Positions 18,963-64,000 of a DNA stretch of 64,000 nucleotides are shown here, piece after piece. Both the position numbers and the translations under genes were made by a program. Each line of letters starts with the position of its first letter. Position 1 is the first letter of the stretch. Where the stretch lies: the NCBI GenBank assembly GCA_965153355.1, contig OZ231126.1, positions 37,696,001-37,760,000 on the forward strand, written 5' to 3'. Origin of the DNA: Flaccisagitta enflata (taxonomy: Eukaryota > Chaetognatha > Sagittoidea > Aphragmophora). The notes beneath the pieces are model-generated. The model made no database searches, was not told the DNA's origin, and saw only the letters and a list, made by a program, of their open reading frames with translations.

Positions 18963-19271
18963 GTCGGATGATTTGGATTATAACTTCTACTAGGCTCACT
19001 ATTTTTTTGCAGCAACGGCTACAACAACGAAGCGTCAATGAATCTTCAAAGAACGTGGCCGATTTACTTTGTTCGTTCATTGACCTCATGAACGTTGCGC
19101 CACTTACTAATACCATGATATTATGTGAAGGATCAAAAACTGATGGCATAAATTCTCGCCCAATCTCTTCCCGCGGAGAATGACGTGATGAAAATGTACA
19201 GACGTACAAACACATTCGAGTTAACCAGTAAAACTGACTCTCCCACAAATATTCGGTGAATGAATAATAAG

Positions 19272-42005
<22,734 letters not shown>

Positions 42006-42310
42006 ATCAACTTTCTATTCCTGACACGATCATTCACATTAGTGGCGAACAGCGCCAGCAGGCAGAGAGTTTCTTATTCACGTTGACAATTCTAGAGAGC
42101 TAAAATTATACTGTAGAGAGCTAAAGGTTTGTGCGTACCGAGGATGTGGAAGCTTTCGAGTATTTTACCGCTTCGATTTCCGCTTCCGCTTCCGCTTTTT
42201 AATCCCGATTTCAAAAGCCGTTGACCACATCCGCAATTTTTAGTCGCGTGCACGATATGTCCCTCAATCGGATGGAAGGTAATTCTCAGCGTATACAGAA
42301 TTTATGACCT

Positions 42311-42517
42311 TTTTTTAGTCGCGTGCTACGCGACTCTACACCCCGCTATGTCGGTCCGTCGGTCGGTTGGTCGGTTGGTCGGTCCCCTTTTTACTTTTTC
42401 GGCGTTTTTGAGCTTGTTGAGTCTACTGCTCCTGCCCAAATGCTCTAGTGACCTTCTCCAGCACTGCTCCTGCCCACCCGCACGCGACCGGGGTAGCCGT
42501 GTATCCGGCCTTGTTTT
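42311..42517 (-). mobile_element. Helentron-like element, type A
   Basis: Full hairpin AGTCGCGTGCTACGCGACT, (GGTC)n, and far end CGCACGCGACCGGGGTAGCC with GGCCTTGTTTTT. Confidence 0.85.
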
Positions 42518-42523
42518 TATCAA

Positions 42524-42618
42524 CTGCCCCTGCTCAAATGCGTAGTATGCCTTTTTTCAACACTCCCCCTGCCCACCCGTAAGCGACATGGGTAGCGGTG
42601 TATTCGGCCTTGTTTTTG
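42524..42618 (-). mobile_element. Helentron-like element, far-end half in tandem
   Basis: A second GCCCACCCGTAAGCGACATG...TTCGGCCTTGTTTTT end directly follows the full copy. Tandem arrangement is common for rolling-circle elements. Confidence 0.7.
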
Positions 42619-42662
42619 GTGTGGCCGCAGGGTTCCCCCAATACCAGGCGACTACTCACTCT

Positions 42663-42735
42663 TGATATAGATGCGTCCTCGCTTCTCTATGAGAGGGTGT
42701 GCCCATAGGTTTGTAGGTCCGTAGATCGGTTTGTA
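42663..42735 (-). mobile_element. Helentron-like element, type C fragment
   Basis: TAGATGCGTCCTCGCTTCTC with CTATGAGAGGGTG and GGTCC-like repeats. Confidence 0.5.
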
Positions 42736-42874
42736 ACACAATATTTTCTAAGTGCGATTTTTAAGGTCTTATCTTGTCATCATTTCTTCATCTCTTTATA
42801 TTCTTCTATAGTAAATATATAGTCATAGAGGACGTATCTATTAGACATCACTTGACCTTGCTTAATATCTCGTA

Positions 42875-43479
42875 ACACCCCTTCCATAATCAAGCGAACT
42901 GGAAAAAAGGATCCAAATGGATAGTAAAAATGCACACAGAGTGATGAAATTTAACACAGAGATAGCTAAGACGTGGTATTTTGACGTGGTAAGGTGATTT
43001 AGGGGACTTTCCTGCATGTAAAGGGAGATGGAGGGTCTTTTACCGGAAATGGGGTGTCAAATTATTGCCAATTTCCACGGTAAAAATGTATCAAAGGGGG
43101 AGATGTATACCTTCCAGCATTTTGAGAAGATTGGCTGCAAAAAATCCGCCATATATCGTGTAATGAGGTCAGTTGATGCAGAAGAGACAGTGGCACAGGA
43201 GGAGGGGCAGGGGAAGCCGCATAAACTGACAAAAGCCCAGGAAAAGAAGGTGACATATTGAGATCATGGCCAAAGAGGGCCTTAATGTGACTTTTCACTT
43301 ATTTGCATTATTCAGCTCATAAGGAGATAGCCGTTTATATTTTTGAGTCATTTTTTGCATTATGTTGATGAAATTTACCGATGTTAATGTTTTAAATTGT
43401 TTGAGTTGATAATACACGTATTTATCAACCCTTAAACAGCGCCTTTTCATCCCAGTTCGCCTAATTATGGAAGGGGTGT
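42875..43479 (+). mobile_element. TA-flanked element with transposase N-terminal remnant, copy 1
   Basis: Inverted ends ACACCCCTTCCATAATCAAG/...TTATGGAAGGGGTGT with TA on both sides (42873-42874, 43480-43481). A + frame (43028-43261) reads GCQIIANFHGKNVSKGEMYT and HFEKIGCKKSAIYRVM, a helix-turn-helix like that of Tc1/mariner/IS630-type transposases. The catalytic part is absent. Confidence 0.75.
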
Positions 43480-43599
43480 TAATCAACTTTTCACTCACAA
43501 GTCCCTGTTACTAGGCTTATGGCTTTTTTTGCATATTTTTAAGTGTGTCTTCTCTTTACAACCTTTTCATTGTCTTTTTGTATTCCTTTGAGTTCTATT

Positions 43600-44045
43600 G
43601 AATGAGGTGGTACTTTGGAATGATGGTGTTCCAGATTTTCTGTGTGATGGATTTTTTTTCTAGTTTCTATCTTTGAATGACCATAACCTTTAAACGGCTG
43701 GACCAACTCCATTTTGCCAAAAACAAAAAAGATGCCTTGTCAAAAACTCTACATTTTGGTCACCATAACTCATTTGTTTTTTGTTAATTCATCAAAAAAC
43801 AAATGTTTGAATAGAGAACATTACCTAACAAAAAAGTCCAATTGATAAACCTTTGAAAGGAAGTATTTTGTTAAAAGTAAGATAACTTCTAAACCCATTG
43901 AGATAGCAAGATGCAGTTTGCGTCGCTCGCTTGCAAATTTAAAGAGCTTCAGTTTCATCACCAATTTTTGCTTTATCAGATGAATCTTTTAAGAGATGTA
44001 GATTAAAACGTGCGGAAAGATTTCCATTTCCTAGATAGTACTAGG
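43600..44045. repeat. Diverged relative of the 24294-24884 MITE
   Basis: Shares ACTTCTAAACCCATTGAGAT, GCAGTTTGCGTCG, TCATCACCAATTTTT and an end like TTCCTAGATAGTA. The left boundary is unclear. Confidence 0.5.
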
Positions 44046-44543
44046 TTTAGGGATCGTTGATATGAAATGATAAAGAAAGTTAGTTAGCAAACACGGTAAC
44101 AGATATCACAGTGCCATCCATCATTCAAGATAAATCTATCCATCATAATTCTAATATTGTTGTTTTGCCTAAAACACTTCATGTCTGCAACAGGAGCCTC
44201 TCTTTTACTGATTTAAAAACAGCCTTTCTTTTTCTGATATAGCCGTATAGGCCGATATCTAAATAGGGTGGATTGTTGAACGATTGTGTCTCCCACGGAT
44301 GGACAGATGGACGGAAGGATGGACTAAAACTTTAATAGAGAGCCACAGATAAAGTACCTTTTGATGTAACAAAGCAGAGAGAAAATGAAACCCCAAAAAA
44401 AAAGTTTAGCATGATAAAGCTTTTCCTGATACCAGTTCTGTTTGAGTAAAGGGTATCGGCCTTCATGGCTTTGTTTTACGCAATATTGGAAGCGGTGATA
44501 AAATCTTTATAGCGTGTCATTTTCACGTGTTTGTTCCCTGGAG

Positions 44544-45243
44544 CATCCCGCGCAAAACAATTCTCGATTTACATCGGTTCCAAATTGAAATTCACCTTTG
44601 CTGACATTTCGTCACTGGCGCATGTCGTCATAAAACGTAAATTTTGGAGAAAAAAATCGATTTACGATTTTTTTTCTCGCAGTTCTCAAAGGAGATGTAT
44701 CCGTCCGTCCGTCATTTGGTAGGCGAGATTGTTTAATCTTGACATTATTTTCTTTCTTGAGCCCGTCTGTCAGCAGGTGACTGATTTTGGTTTTGTAACA
44801 CTAACAGGCGCCTAAATCGCACGCACTGACGCATGCACATGACGTCATATTTTAAGTCTAACTAGCTATTTAACTGATATATGATGGCTGATTAACTGTC
44901 TGTTCATTGGAATGCTAGACACTGAAAGAAAGCTTTCGGTTTCTCAGGGATTCAATTCACAAGCCAAGCGCACCATTAGGTCTGCGTGCTCTTGTTTATC
45001 ATTGCACAATTGAGGTACATGGTTGTTCGGTTATAGACACTGTTTGTTGTCTCACCGGCGTTTAAAAATCATTCGAGATTCTGGATAACTCAGCGATATC
45101 AATACACCATATTACATCATATTAGGTCTTACCACGGAATCACACCATGACGAAATCGTGAGCACATGTTTCCTTGTGATAGATCATCCCTCAAAATCTA
45201 GTGCCCACGAATGAGAGAATGATAATGCTGCACTTCTGTTCAC

Positions 45244-45322
<79 letters not shown>

Positions 45323-45457
45323 CTCTTTTCCAATTCTATCATCACCACTTTGAAAGCTTTCACCGTTCCCCTGGCTGGTTCTGGTGGCGTAGAAAAAGGC
45401 AATCATACCGAAAGACAATGATGAATGCATATAGGAAATGACTTTTTTGTGCGTTCT

Positions 45458-45488
<31 letters not shown>

Positions 45489-45733
45489 CTCGTCTACGAA
45501 GTTTCTTATTTCTTACTGCATTGCTTCTCTGACGCCATTTTCGTTTACTTTATTCCGCTTTTAGCACAAATGTCATTTGTTTTCTTCCATTGTCAGCAGC
45601 GGCCCTCGAAAGGGATAAGTCCATTTTAAATACGTCGCGAGGAAGCGCCAAAGGGTACAGATCCGATCGCGACTGGTGTCCTGGCTGTCTTCACCACATC
45701 TCAGAAAAGTGTCTTGCCTTTTTAAGTTGGTGA
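44544..45733 (+). CDS. Weak two-exon model, unrecognised
   Basis: Two coding-like blocks have compatible borders. 44544-44636 (after gttccctggag, donor C|gtaaat) reads SRAKQFSIYIGSKLKFTFAD followed by ISSLAHVVIK. 45597-45733 (after tccattgtcag, stop TGA) reads ALERDKSILNTSRGSAKGYR, then SDRDWCPGCLHHISEKC. The phases fit (1 then 2). No upstream exon was found, and the Cys/His cluster may be chance. A (CT)n tract and a second CT run lie in the intron. This could be the 3' end of a gene or an old pseudogene. Confidence 0.22.
45249..45320. repeat. (CT)n
   Basis: 72 bp pure. Confidence 0.95.
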
Positions 45734-46666
45734 CCAAGCGGAAAAAAATTGTGGTAGACAATTTTTTGCTTATACCGTGTTCCGATTTATTTTTCAGAGT
45801 GTGATAAAACATAGATTTTCTAAAGAAACACATTCAGATATCACTCTAATTGATAGGATTTGATTAAAGCACGTCGTTCCTAGCCCACTAACAACCTTTT
45901 TTACGAACTGCCGTTTTCATTTTTCTGCGCCAACTTTTTAATTCGATGTTTGATGTATGTTCCAGGCCATGAATCTGGAATGCGAGTTAAAGCGAAGTCA
46001 TTCTAGTGGTTTTCATGGTGCTAAGCGGGTCAGAGGTGTCATAATTCCGCATAAAAAAACAAGATTATGTCAAAACCACCTGCTAATGATGATCAGAAGA
46101 TGATGCGAATTTGCACAGTTTCTGTAACATGTGGATTTGTAGCACCATAAAGCAAATCATTCAACGAAGTCATTAGTATAAGTTTTTGCCTTGATTAAAA
46201 TACTTAAATAAATCAGAAAAGAAAAAAAACTTTGGGAAGACCGAGGTAAAGACAACTAATCTGGAAATCTAGGTTCCCTCTCTTTGGAAGTCGTTTGTCT
46301 GAGATGCAAATTAAACAAAAGATAGCCAAAAGATACATTAACTTACACCCAGACTATAAAATTCACCGCGAAATCCAAAATTTTAGAGTTCAAGCATGAA
46401 ATTGCAGCAATCCCCTTAAAGCGACTTAAGACATTTGAACTTTGAACTGATGCTCGATGTTATAATTGCATGAGGCCATGAACAGTGTTAAAAGGACCGT
46501 GTTCAACAAACTTCTTTGGCTGAGGTATTAATGGATAGATTTTCCCCTGCAGCTGTTTTCCTATCCTTCCTTCTCTTTCTGTTGTGAAGATGAAACATTT
46601 TCCAAAATGAGTTGCAAAATGTATGCTTGATCAATGATTGTCTAGGAGCGGAAAAAAAAGAATGAG

Positions 46667-46812
<146 letters not shown>

Positions 46813-46940
46813 TCGTTTATTTCTCGTCCCATTCTGATGACGAACTCCAGACGCAATTTCATGGCCAGTTCATCAAAATCGCATCGCGTTGCAATGCGGA
46901 AGCACCTATCTTCCTTCCCCTCTGTTTGTCTCTGCGTGTG

Positions 46941-47057
<117 letters not shown>

Positions 47058-47730
47058 CATTTCTTTTTTCCTAATCTTAACGTTTATCGCGTTTTTTTTC
47101 TCATAAATACATCAACAACACAGCGGAACTTTATGTCATTTTTTCCGCGGTACCTTAAAGGAGGCTCCGGATTTTTTTTTTATTACGAATCATAATAGCC
47201 GTCATCATCACCACTATCATCATCATCAACATTATTATCAATACTGTCATCGTCATCATCATCTTCAACATCATCATTATCAATTTATCATCATCTTCGT
47301 CGCACCCCGCCACTTTGCCCCAATACTCAATATTCCGCTTTTTGTCACATGCTATCTGCCAACCCCTCGATCCGTCGCAAAACATCGCTTCACTATTCCC
47401 CCTTTCCACAGAAAGCCTCAACACTTCACTTGATGGCAGAGCGATTTCGACCTTTTGACATTTCGAAACCGTGAAAGAAATCCTAGCTTCGAATTTCAGC
47501 GGAAATTTGCAAAATTAATCCCTCCACCTAACGTCGCTCTCATCATCTAGGCCATCATCGTCGTCGTCGTCGTCGCTTACGCCGTCGTTGTCATCTTTAC
47601 TGACATTATAAATTCGCAGCCGTGTTCTCCATCGTCGTTATCGTCGTCGTTCATATGACTCTAGAGGAGTATGCTTCAGTTACTTGGTCCGTCGATTGCT
47701 TCATTCACATTTGGTTACTTAGCTACCCTC

Positions 47731-47919
47731 TTTTTTGTTGCGGACTTTATAAGAGGGTTTGTCCGTCCGTTGGTCCGTCCATCCGTTGGGGTCCAGCCGA
47801 ACAGAGTGAAAACGTACATTTTAGATGCTGCAGTTATGACTGCGGGGTAGGCTTTGGATGGGGGTTGTTTGCCCCTGCCCACCCGTCCGCAACGATGTTG
47901 TGACCCCGCGTCACTTGTT
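47731..47919 (-). mobile_element. Helentron-like element, type B
   Basis: Partial hairpin (GTTGCGGAC, arm lost), TATAAGAGGGTTTGTCCG, and far end CGTCCGCAACGATGTTGTGA. It is followed immediately by the (ATC)n array. Confidence 0.7.
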
Positions 47920-47923
47920 ATTG

Positions 47924-48128
<205 letters not shown>

Positions 48129-48431
48129 AATCTGTTGTCACGCTGAGAAACACGCGCACTCAACTCACTCTGGATAATATTATCTTAAATGCAAATGCGA
48201 GGGAAAAACATATGCGTTCAATGATTTTTACTTAGTAATCTATTCATTTGGTTTTCAATTTGGTTATCAATAAATGTGATATGGAGTAATTAGAGTAGAT
48301 TCACTAGTTCTATACAAATTTCCGTCTCTACTTGAAAGCTAGTCTATACAACAAGTCATCATGATCGAGAATCCCATGTCATCCTTTTTTCCGAAGCAGC
48401 CTTGTCAAGCCAATTTGCTTTGCAACAAGTT

Positions 48432-60239
<11,808 letters not shown>

Positions 60240-60940
60240 CTGCCATGGGCGAGTAAATCACTAAATGGCTGATAATGGCTGACTAATTGATAATTTTTCG
60301 CAAATTTGTCAGCCATGTCAAGAAAATGAAGAAGCAGGGCTGAGCAGATGAGTGGGATGAGGAAGTGTGGGGGGAGGGGAGAGGGTGAGGTGCAGAGGCG
60401 ATGGTGGATTTCATATGCCGCGTTTTTAAATTGACATCCTTTGTGTGTGGATAAAAGTTATTTGGTGTTCGCCGAGCAAGCAACAGGAATCTGCACAAAT
60501 CCCACAACATAATAGTTTTTTAATACTTTTGGTAAGCGGTTTGCTTTTGGATTACATTGAGAAAAAAATGCTTTTTCTGATTCAGTTTTATGGAAAACTA
60601 GGAGTTGTGCGCGTATAAACTGGTCAGTGAGGGTTCACAGGGCTCTCTTCCCTTTATTTCAGTTTGGGTATAGTGAGGGATATTGTTCCACTTGTCATAC
60701 AACATTACGTTACGAGGTGACTATGGTCAAAATCAACGACAATCTCAATATCAGATGAAATGGAAAGACAAACGGACAGAGATGAGATTAGTACTTTCTC
60801 ATTTAACTGCAATGACGCATCATGGAATGGGATAAAAGAATTTTCATTATCAGTGAAAGCGCTGCTCAGTTTTATTTTTCCAAGATGCAAAAGAACAACA
60901 AGCCTGATACAAGCTCAATACATAAAAACATATAAAAAGG

Positions 60941-61483
60941 TACTGTAGGTCTCGTCTAGACTTGAGATAACGGGGGCAAGCAGAAAAATAGAAAAGTAGA
61001 AAAATAAAGTAAAACCAAGGGAGTGATATTTGAAACATTGATTTATAAAAGGATGCTTTATTGCCCATGATAGCTGGTTGCCTTGGAAAAGCATTTCTAT
61101 ATTTTTTTGAGGGAGCACTTTTTGAAAATAAGATCGCTACAACTTTTCCACAGTATGTTCCATAAGAATGTTGCTTGTTTAGCGGTTACTAGGGGTTGTC
61201 ACACATGGATTATCTCCATAACAATAGCCAAACAAGCGATATTCTTAAAGAACATACTGTCGGAAATTTGATTTTAAGCAATGTTCAAAAAAAAAAAAAA
61301 TCTCTCAAAATATTGATATTATAGCGAGAATACATGGAAATGTGTTTCCATGGCAACCAGCTATCATGGGGAATTAAGCATCTTTTGATTAGTCTATAAT
61401 CTAAATATCACTCCCCTGGTTTTATTCTTCTTTCAACAATACTTGCCCCCATTATCTCAAGTCTAGACGAGATCAACTGTAGA
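60941..61483. mobile_element. ~540-bp foldback
   Basis: GTCTCGTCTAGACTTGAGAT...GGGGGCAAG at left is inverted as CTTGCCCCCATTATCTCAAG. The inner arms include ATGATAGCTGGTTGCC/GGCAACCAGCTATCAT. A related arm is at 51982-52110. Confidence 0.75.
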
Positions 61484-61490
61484 TAAAAGC

Positions 61491-61693
61491 AAACCAGGCC
61501 GGAAACACGGCCAGGGCCAATAAGTGGTTGCTCGCGGGTGGGCCTAGGCAGTATGTGGGTGGGCCGGACTGTTACGTGGCTGGGCAGGGGCCTAGTGCTC
61601 AGAAATCAGTATTTCAGCCGCGATTTTCGCGTTACCTACGGACCTTTGTAGGGACACAGCCTCTTATAGAGTCGCTCAGCCAGCGACTAAAAA
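61491..61693 (+). mobile_element. Helentron-like element, diverged
   Basis: AAACCAGGCCGGAAACACGG start. It has almost no tetranucleotide core. Hairpin AGTCGCTCAGCCAGCGACT then AAAAA. Confidence 0.65.
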
Positions 61694-62213
61694 CTACGTA
61701 GAGGACATTGAAAACGCTTCTTCTCTTCTTATCTTTAGTTAATACACGTTCGCATAGCCGTCAAAGCCATACGCCGAGAAATGTCGATGGGGAAACAGAT
61801 GATGTATATCTTTTTTTCCGGCGAGCAATGACGAGAAAACAATGAATGTCCTCTTCGTTTGTTAGTACAGAGATGGCAAATGAGAAGATATTCTTTTTTT
61901 CTAAAGTAATTCGAACCCTCATTGTTCTATGAAGGTTCGACGTGCTAGATAGAAATGCGAGGAAAAATATAAGAGGAAAAACACACACACACAAAAAAAA
62001 ACTAAAACAAAAAAACAAACAAAGCAAATGTCATCTGCCGATAATAGAAAATATGTTGCCTTTATAAAGGACATTTTGCATTCAATAATGGCGCCATAGA
62101 TATGATAACATCAACGACGGGAAACATGATCCGAGGCCTTTAGCCTGCTTAATGTCAATATCCCTTCTAATAGAATTTGCAAAACCCATCACCTCATGAC
62201 CTGCCCTTTACTA

Positions 62214-62812
62214 ACAGGTCTCACAAAATTAGGCAGAAAGAGATGAAAACTCGTTGAAAAGAGGGTTAAAAATGGGAATATAATCAATCCAAGTGATGTA
62301 TATCACCAATTTATGTTTATTTTATCAACATAATGCGAAAAATTCCCAAAAAAGGAAATGGCTATCCCCTAATGAACGTAAATATGCTGATGAGTCAAAG
62401 GCAAACAAATTTGAGATTGACACACTATTCTTATTGTTTATGCTCGACTTCACCTTCAATTCCTCAACTGCTGTCAACATACGCGGCTTTTTGTCTGCGT
62501 GACTGACTTTCCTGTATCCATCTATCACACGATAAATGGCGATTTTTTTGTATTCCATCTTCTTAAAATGACGAACGGTAAACATTTTCCACTCTGCTGC
62601 ATTTTTCCCGTTAAAATCAGCAATAATCTGACACCTCACTTTTGGTAAAACACCCTCCATCACGCCCTACATGCAGGAAAGTCGCCAACATCGATTTGCT
62701 ATGTCAAAATACTGGGTCTTAGCTATCTCCATGTCAAATTTCATCATGCTGAGGGCATTTTTACTATCTATATTGATCACTTTACTTTTCCGCCTAATTT
62801 TGTGAGACCTGT
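62214..62812 (-). mobile_element. TA-flanked element with transposase N-terminal remnant, copy 2
   Basis: Inverted ends ACAGGTCTCACAAAATTAGG with TA on both sides (62212-62213, 62813-62814). A - frame (62663-62325) reads RCQIIADFNGKNAAEWKMFT and HFKKMEYKKIAIYRVIDGYR, homologous to copy 1 but with different outer inverted repeats. Catalytic domain absent. Confidence 0.75.
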
Positions 62813-63065
62813 TATCTTGGAAAAAAGTCTATGTTTTCCAATAAGAAGTGATAAGTACACGTACACTTCAAGTACTGCACTGTTAGGTAGGAAAAATTAG
62901 ATTTTCAGAAACTGCTTCAAAAGTTCCATGATTTAGGAGCAGTCCCAATACTGTGTCTCAAAGCGATTATAAATGAGAGCAGTTTGAAGATAACAACCCT
63001 GTTTTGAAAATGCAGCAGAATGGTGAATCTGTACTGGTGAGCGGATTTATTAACAAGTAAGTCAC

Positions 63066-63193
63066 CATATTGTTTTGGTTGATTTAGTTCATCATTTGGG
63101 ATTTTAACATCAACCAACATATAAGTGTCCCCAAGGTTATGGTTAAGTCCCAATCTCACTCCAGTTGAAAACGTTTTGCCTAGAATCAAGTGT
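63066..63193 (-). CDS. Possible isolated exon
   Basis: A 128-bp open block on - lies between attcttcctgttccag and donor G|gtgact. It reads HLILGKTFSTGVRLGLNHNL followed by GDTYMLVDVKIPNDELNQPK. The composition is protein-like and both borders are good splice sites. It could be an upstream exon of the acyl-CoA synthetase-like gene or part of another gene or transposon. I found no partner exon between here and 60239. The frame stays open for about 48 codons past the donor. Confidence 0.25.
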
Positions 63194-63459
63194 CTGGAAC
63201 AGGAAGAATCAATGATATCAATTGGGTGGCTAAAAAAAATGCACTAAAATCTGCAGTATGATGTCTCAGCATATTTCATGTTGAAACTCAGAAAACTGTC
63301 ACTGAGCCAAATGGAAGCAGTCAAAGTCCCTAGGGACCAGCGGCGTAGGAGGAGGGACTTCAGGGACTTCAATTGCAGTCCCTGCTGTCGGGACACCAAA
63401 GTTGTTGGGACACCAAAGAAGAAGAAAAAAAAGAGAAAGGAAGAAAAAAAAAAAGAAAA

Positions 63460-63463
<4 letters not shown>

Positions 63464-63556
<93 letters not shown>

Positions 63557-63557
63557 C
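63464..63557. repeat. (GA)n
   Basis: 94 bp, one interruption. Confidence 0.95.
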
Positions 63558-63699
63558 AACAAACAGACAGAAAGACGGACAAAGAGGAAAAGTAAGAAAA
63601 TATTAATCAATGCTACAATTGTCTTACAACACTGTGAGAACAAATCTTCTTTGTCCAAATATTAGTCAATGCTGCAATTGTCTTACATTACTATAAGTT

Positions 63700-64000
63700 A
63701 AAGTTATAGATTAAAGGTTAATGCTACAATTGTCATATATTACTTAAAGTTAAAGATTAAAAGCAACTTATAAAGCTATCCAAATTCTGTGGTTTTCAAG
63801 CTTATGTTAGTTTTAGGCAAATAAAGAGGGATGTAGGGGAGCAAAGTAAGTAAAAAAAATGAATTGAAAATAGGTATTTAGGCACAAGCTGTGGCTGACA
63901 GTAAAAAAACTATTTTCTCCTATACCAGGCATGATCAGGCCCCATCCCACTTATCCAAGATCTAAAAAAAAACAAGAGTATGGTAGTAATTACTATTTTT
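63700..64000. other. AT-rich window end
   Basis: Short direct repeats (AATGCTACAATTGTCTTACA, about 63609, 63669 and 63720). Nothing else recognised. Confidence 0.4.

Noticed and set aside
45184-45430. Frames on - around PEPARGTVKAFKVVMIELEK
   Set aside because: Run straight into a (CT)n repeat with no usable donor.

Overview
This is a eukaryotic, almost certainly metazoan, nuclear window. The genes are split into short exons (26-461 bp) by long introns with GT...AG borders. Transposons and microsatellites dominate the sequence. There is no prokaryotic gene layout, so most long open frames here are translated simple repeats. I cannot name the species. The very high load of di-, tri- and tetranucleotide repeats and of small helentron-like elements suggests a marine invertebrate, but that is an inference.

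Genes, assembled by hand from splice sites, matching intron phases and open frames:
(1) A 3' gene end on + (739-2684, unrecognised).
(2) The 5' end of a ubiquitin-like domain gene on - (3682 down to 3072).
(3) A complete-looking but unrecognised six-exon gene on + (6118-12605, 342 aa).
(4) A nine-exon gene on + (19272-42005, 335 aa) with two canonical EF-hands followed by a predicted ubiquitin-like fold.
(5) A weak two-exon model on + (44544-45733).
(6) The 3' two thirds or so of a long-chain acyl-CoA synthetase-like gene on - (60239 down to 48432, 16 exons, 505 aa). Its adenylation motifs are unusual.
(7) A possible single exon on - (63193-63066).
The genes show no operon-like relation. They are ordinary neighbours on both strands.

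The mobile DNA is the most interesting part. About 25 copies or fragments of a ~150-300 bp element occur on both strands. Each full copy has a terminal hairpin ending in CTAAAAA, a (ACGG/GTCC)n core, and near the other end a short block complementary to one hairpin arm. The complementary block changes in step with the hairpin between variants, as expected for the asymmetric terminal inverted repeats of helentron-type (HINE/pearl-like) rolling-circle elements. Also present are:
- several TA-flanked Tc1/mariner-like elements, including a 2.1-kb near-perfect palindrome inserted next to a splice acceptor;
- two ~600-bp sister elements that keep a transposase helix-turn-helix fragment;
- two hAT-like elements with 8-bp target duplications, one nested in a helentron-like copy;
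- a 6.5-kb foldback structure with tandem-repeat arms;
- a tRNA-derived SINE, pogo-like ends and several other foldbacks.

Microsatellites include (CA)n of ~218 bp, (GA)n of ~206 bp and (TTG/TCG)n of ~400 bp. Several start at or within a few bases of exon donor sites.
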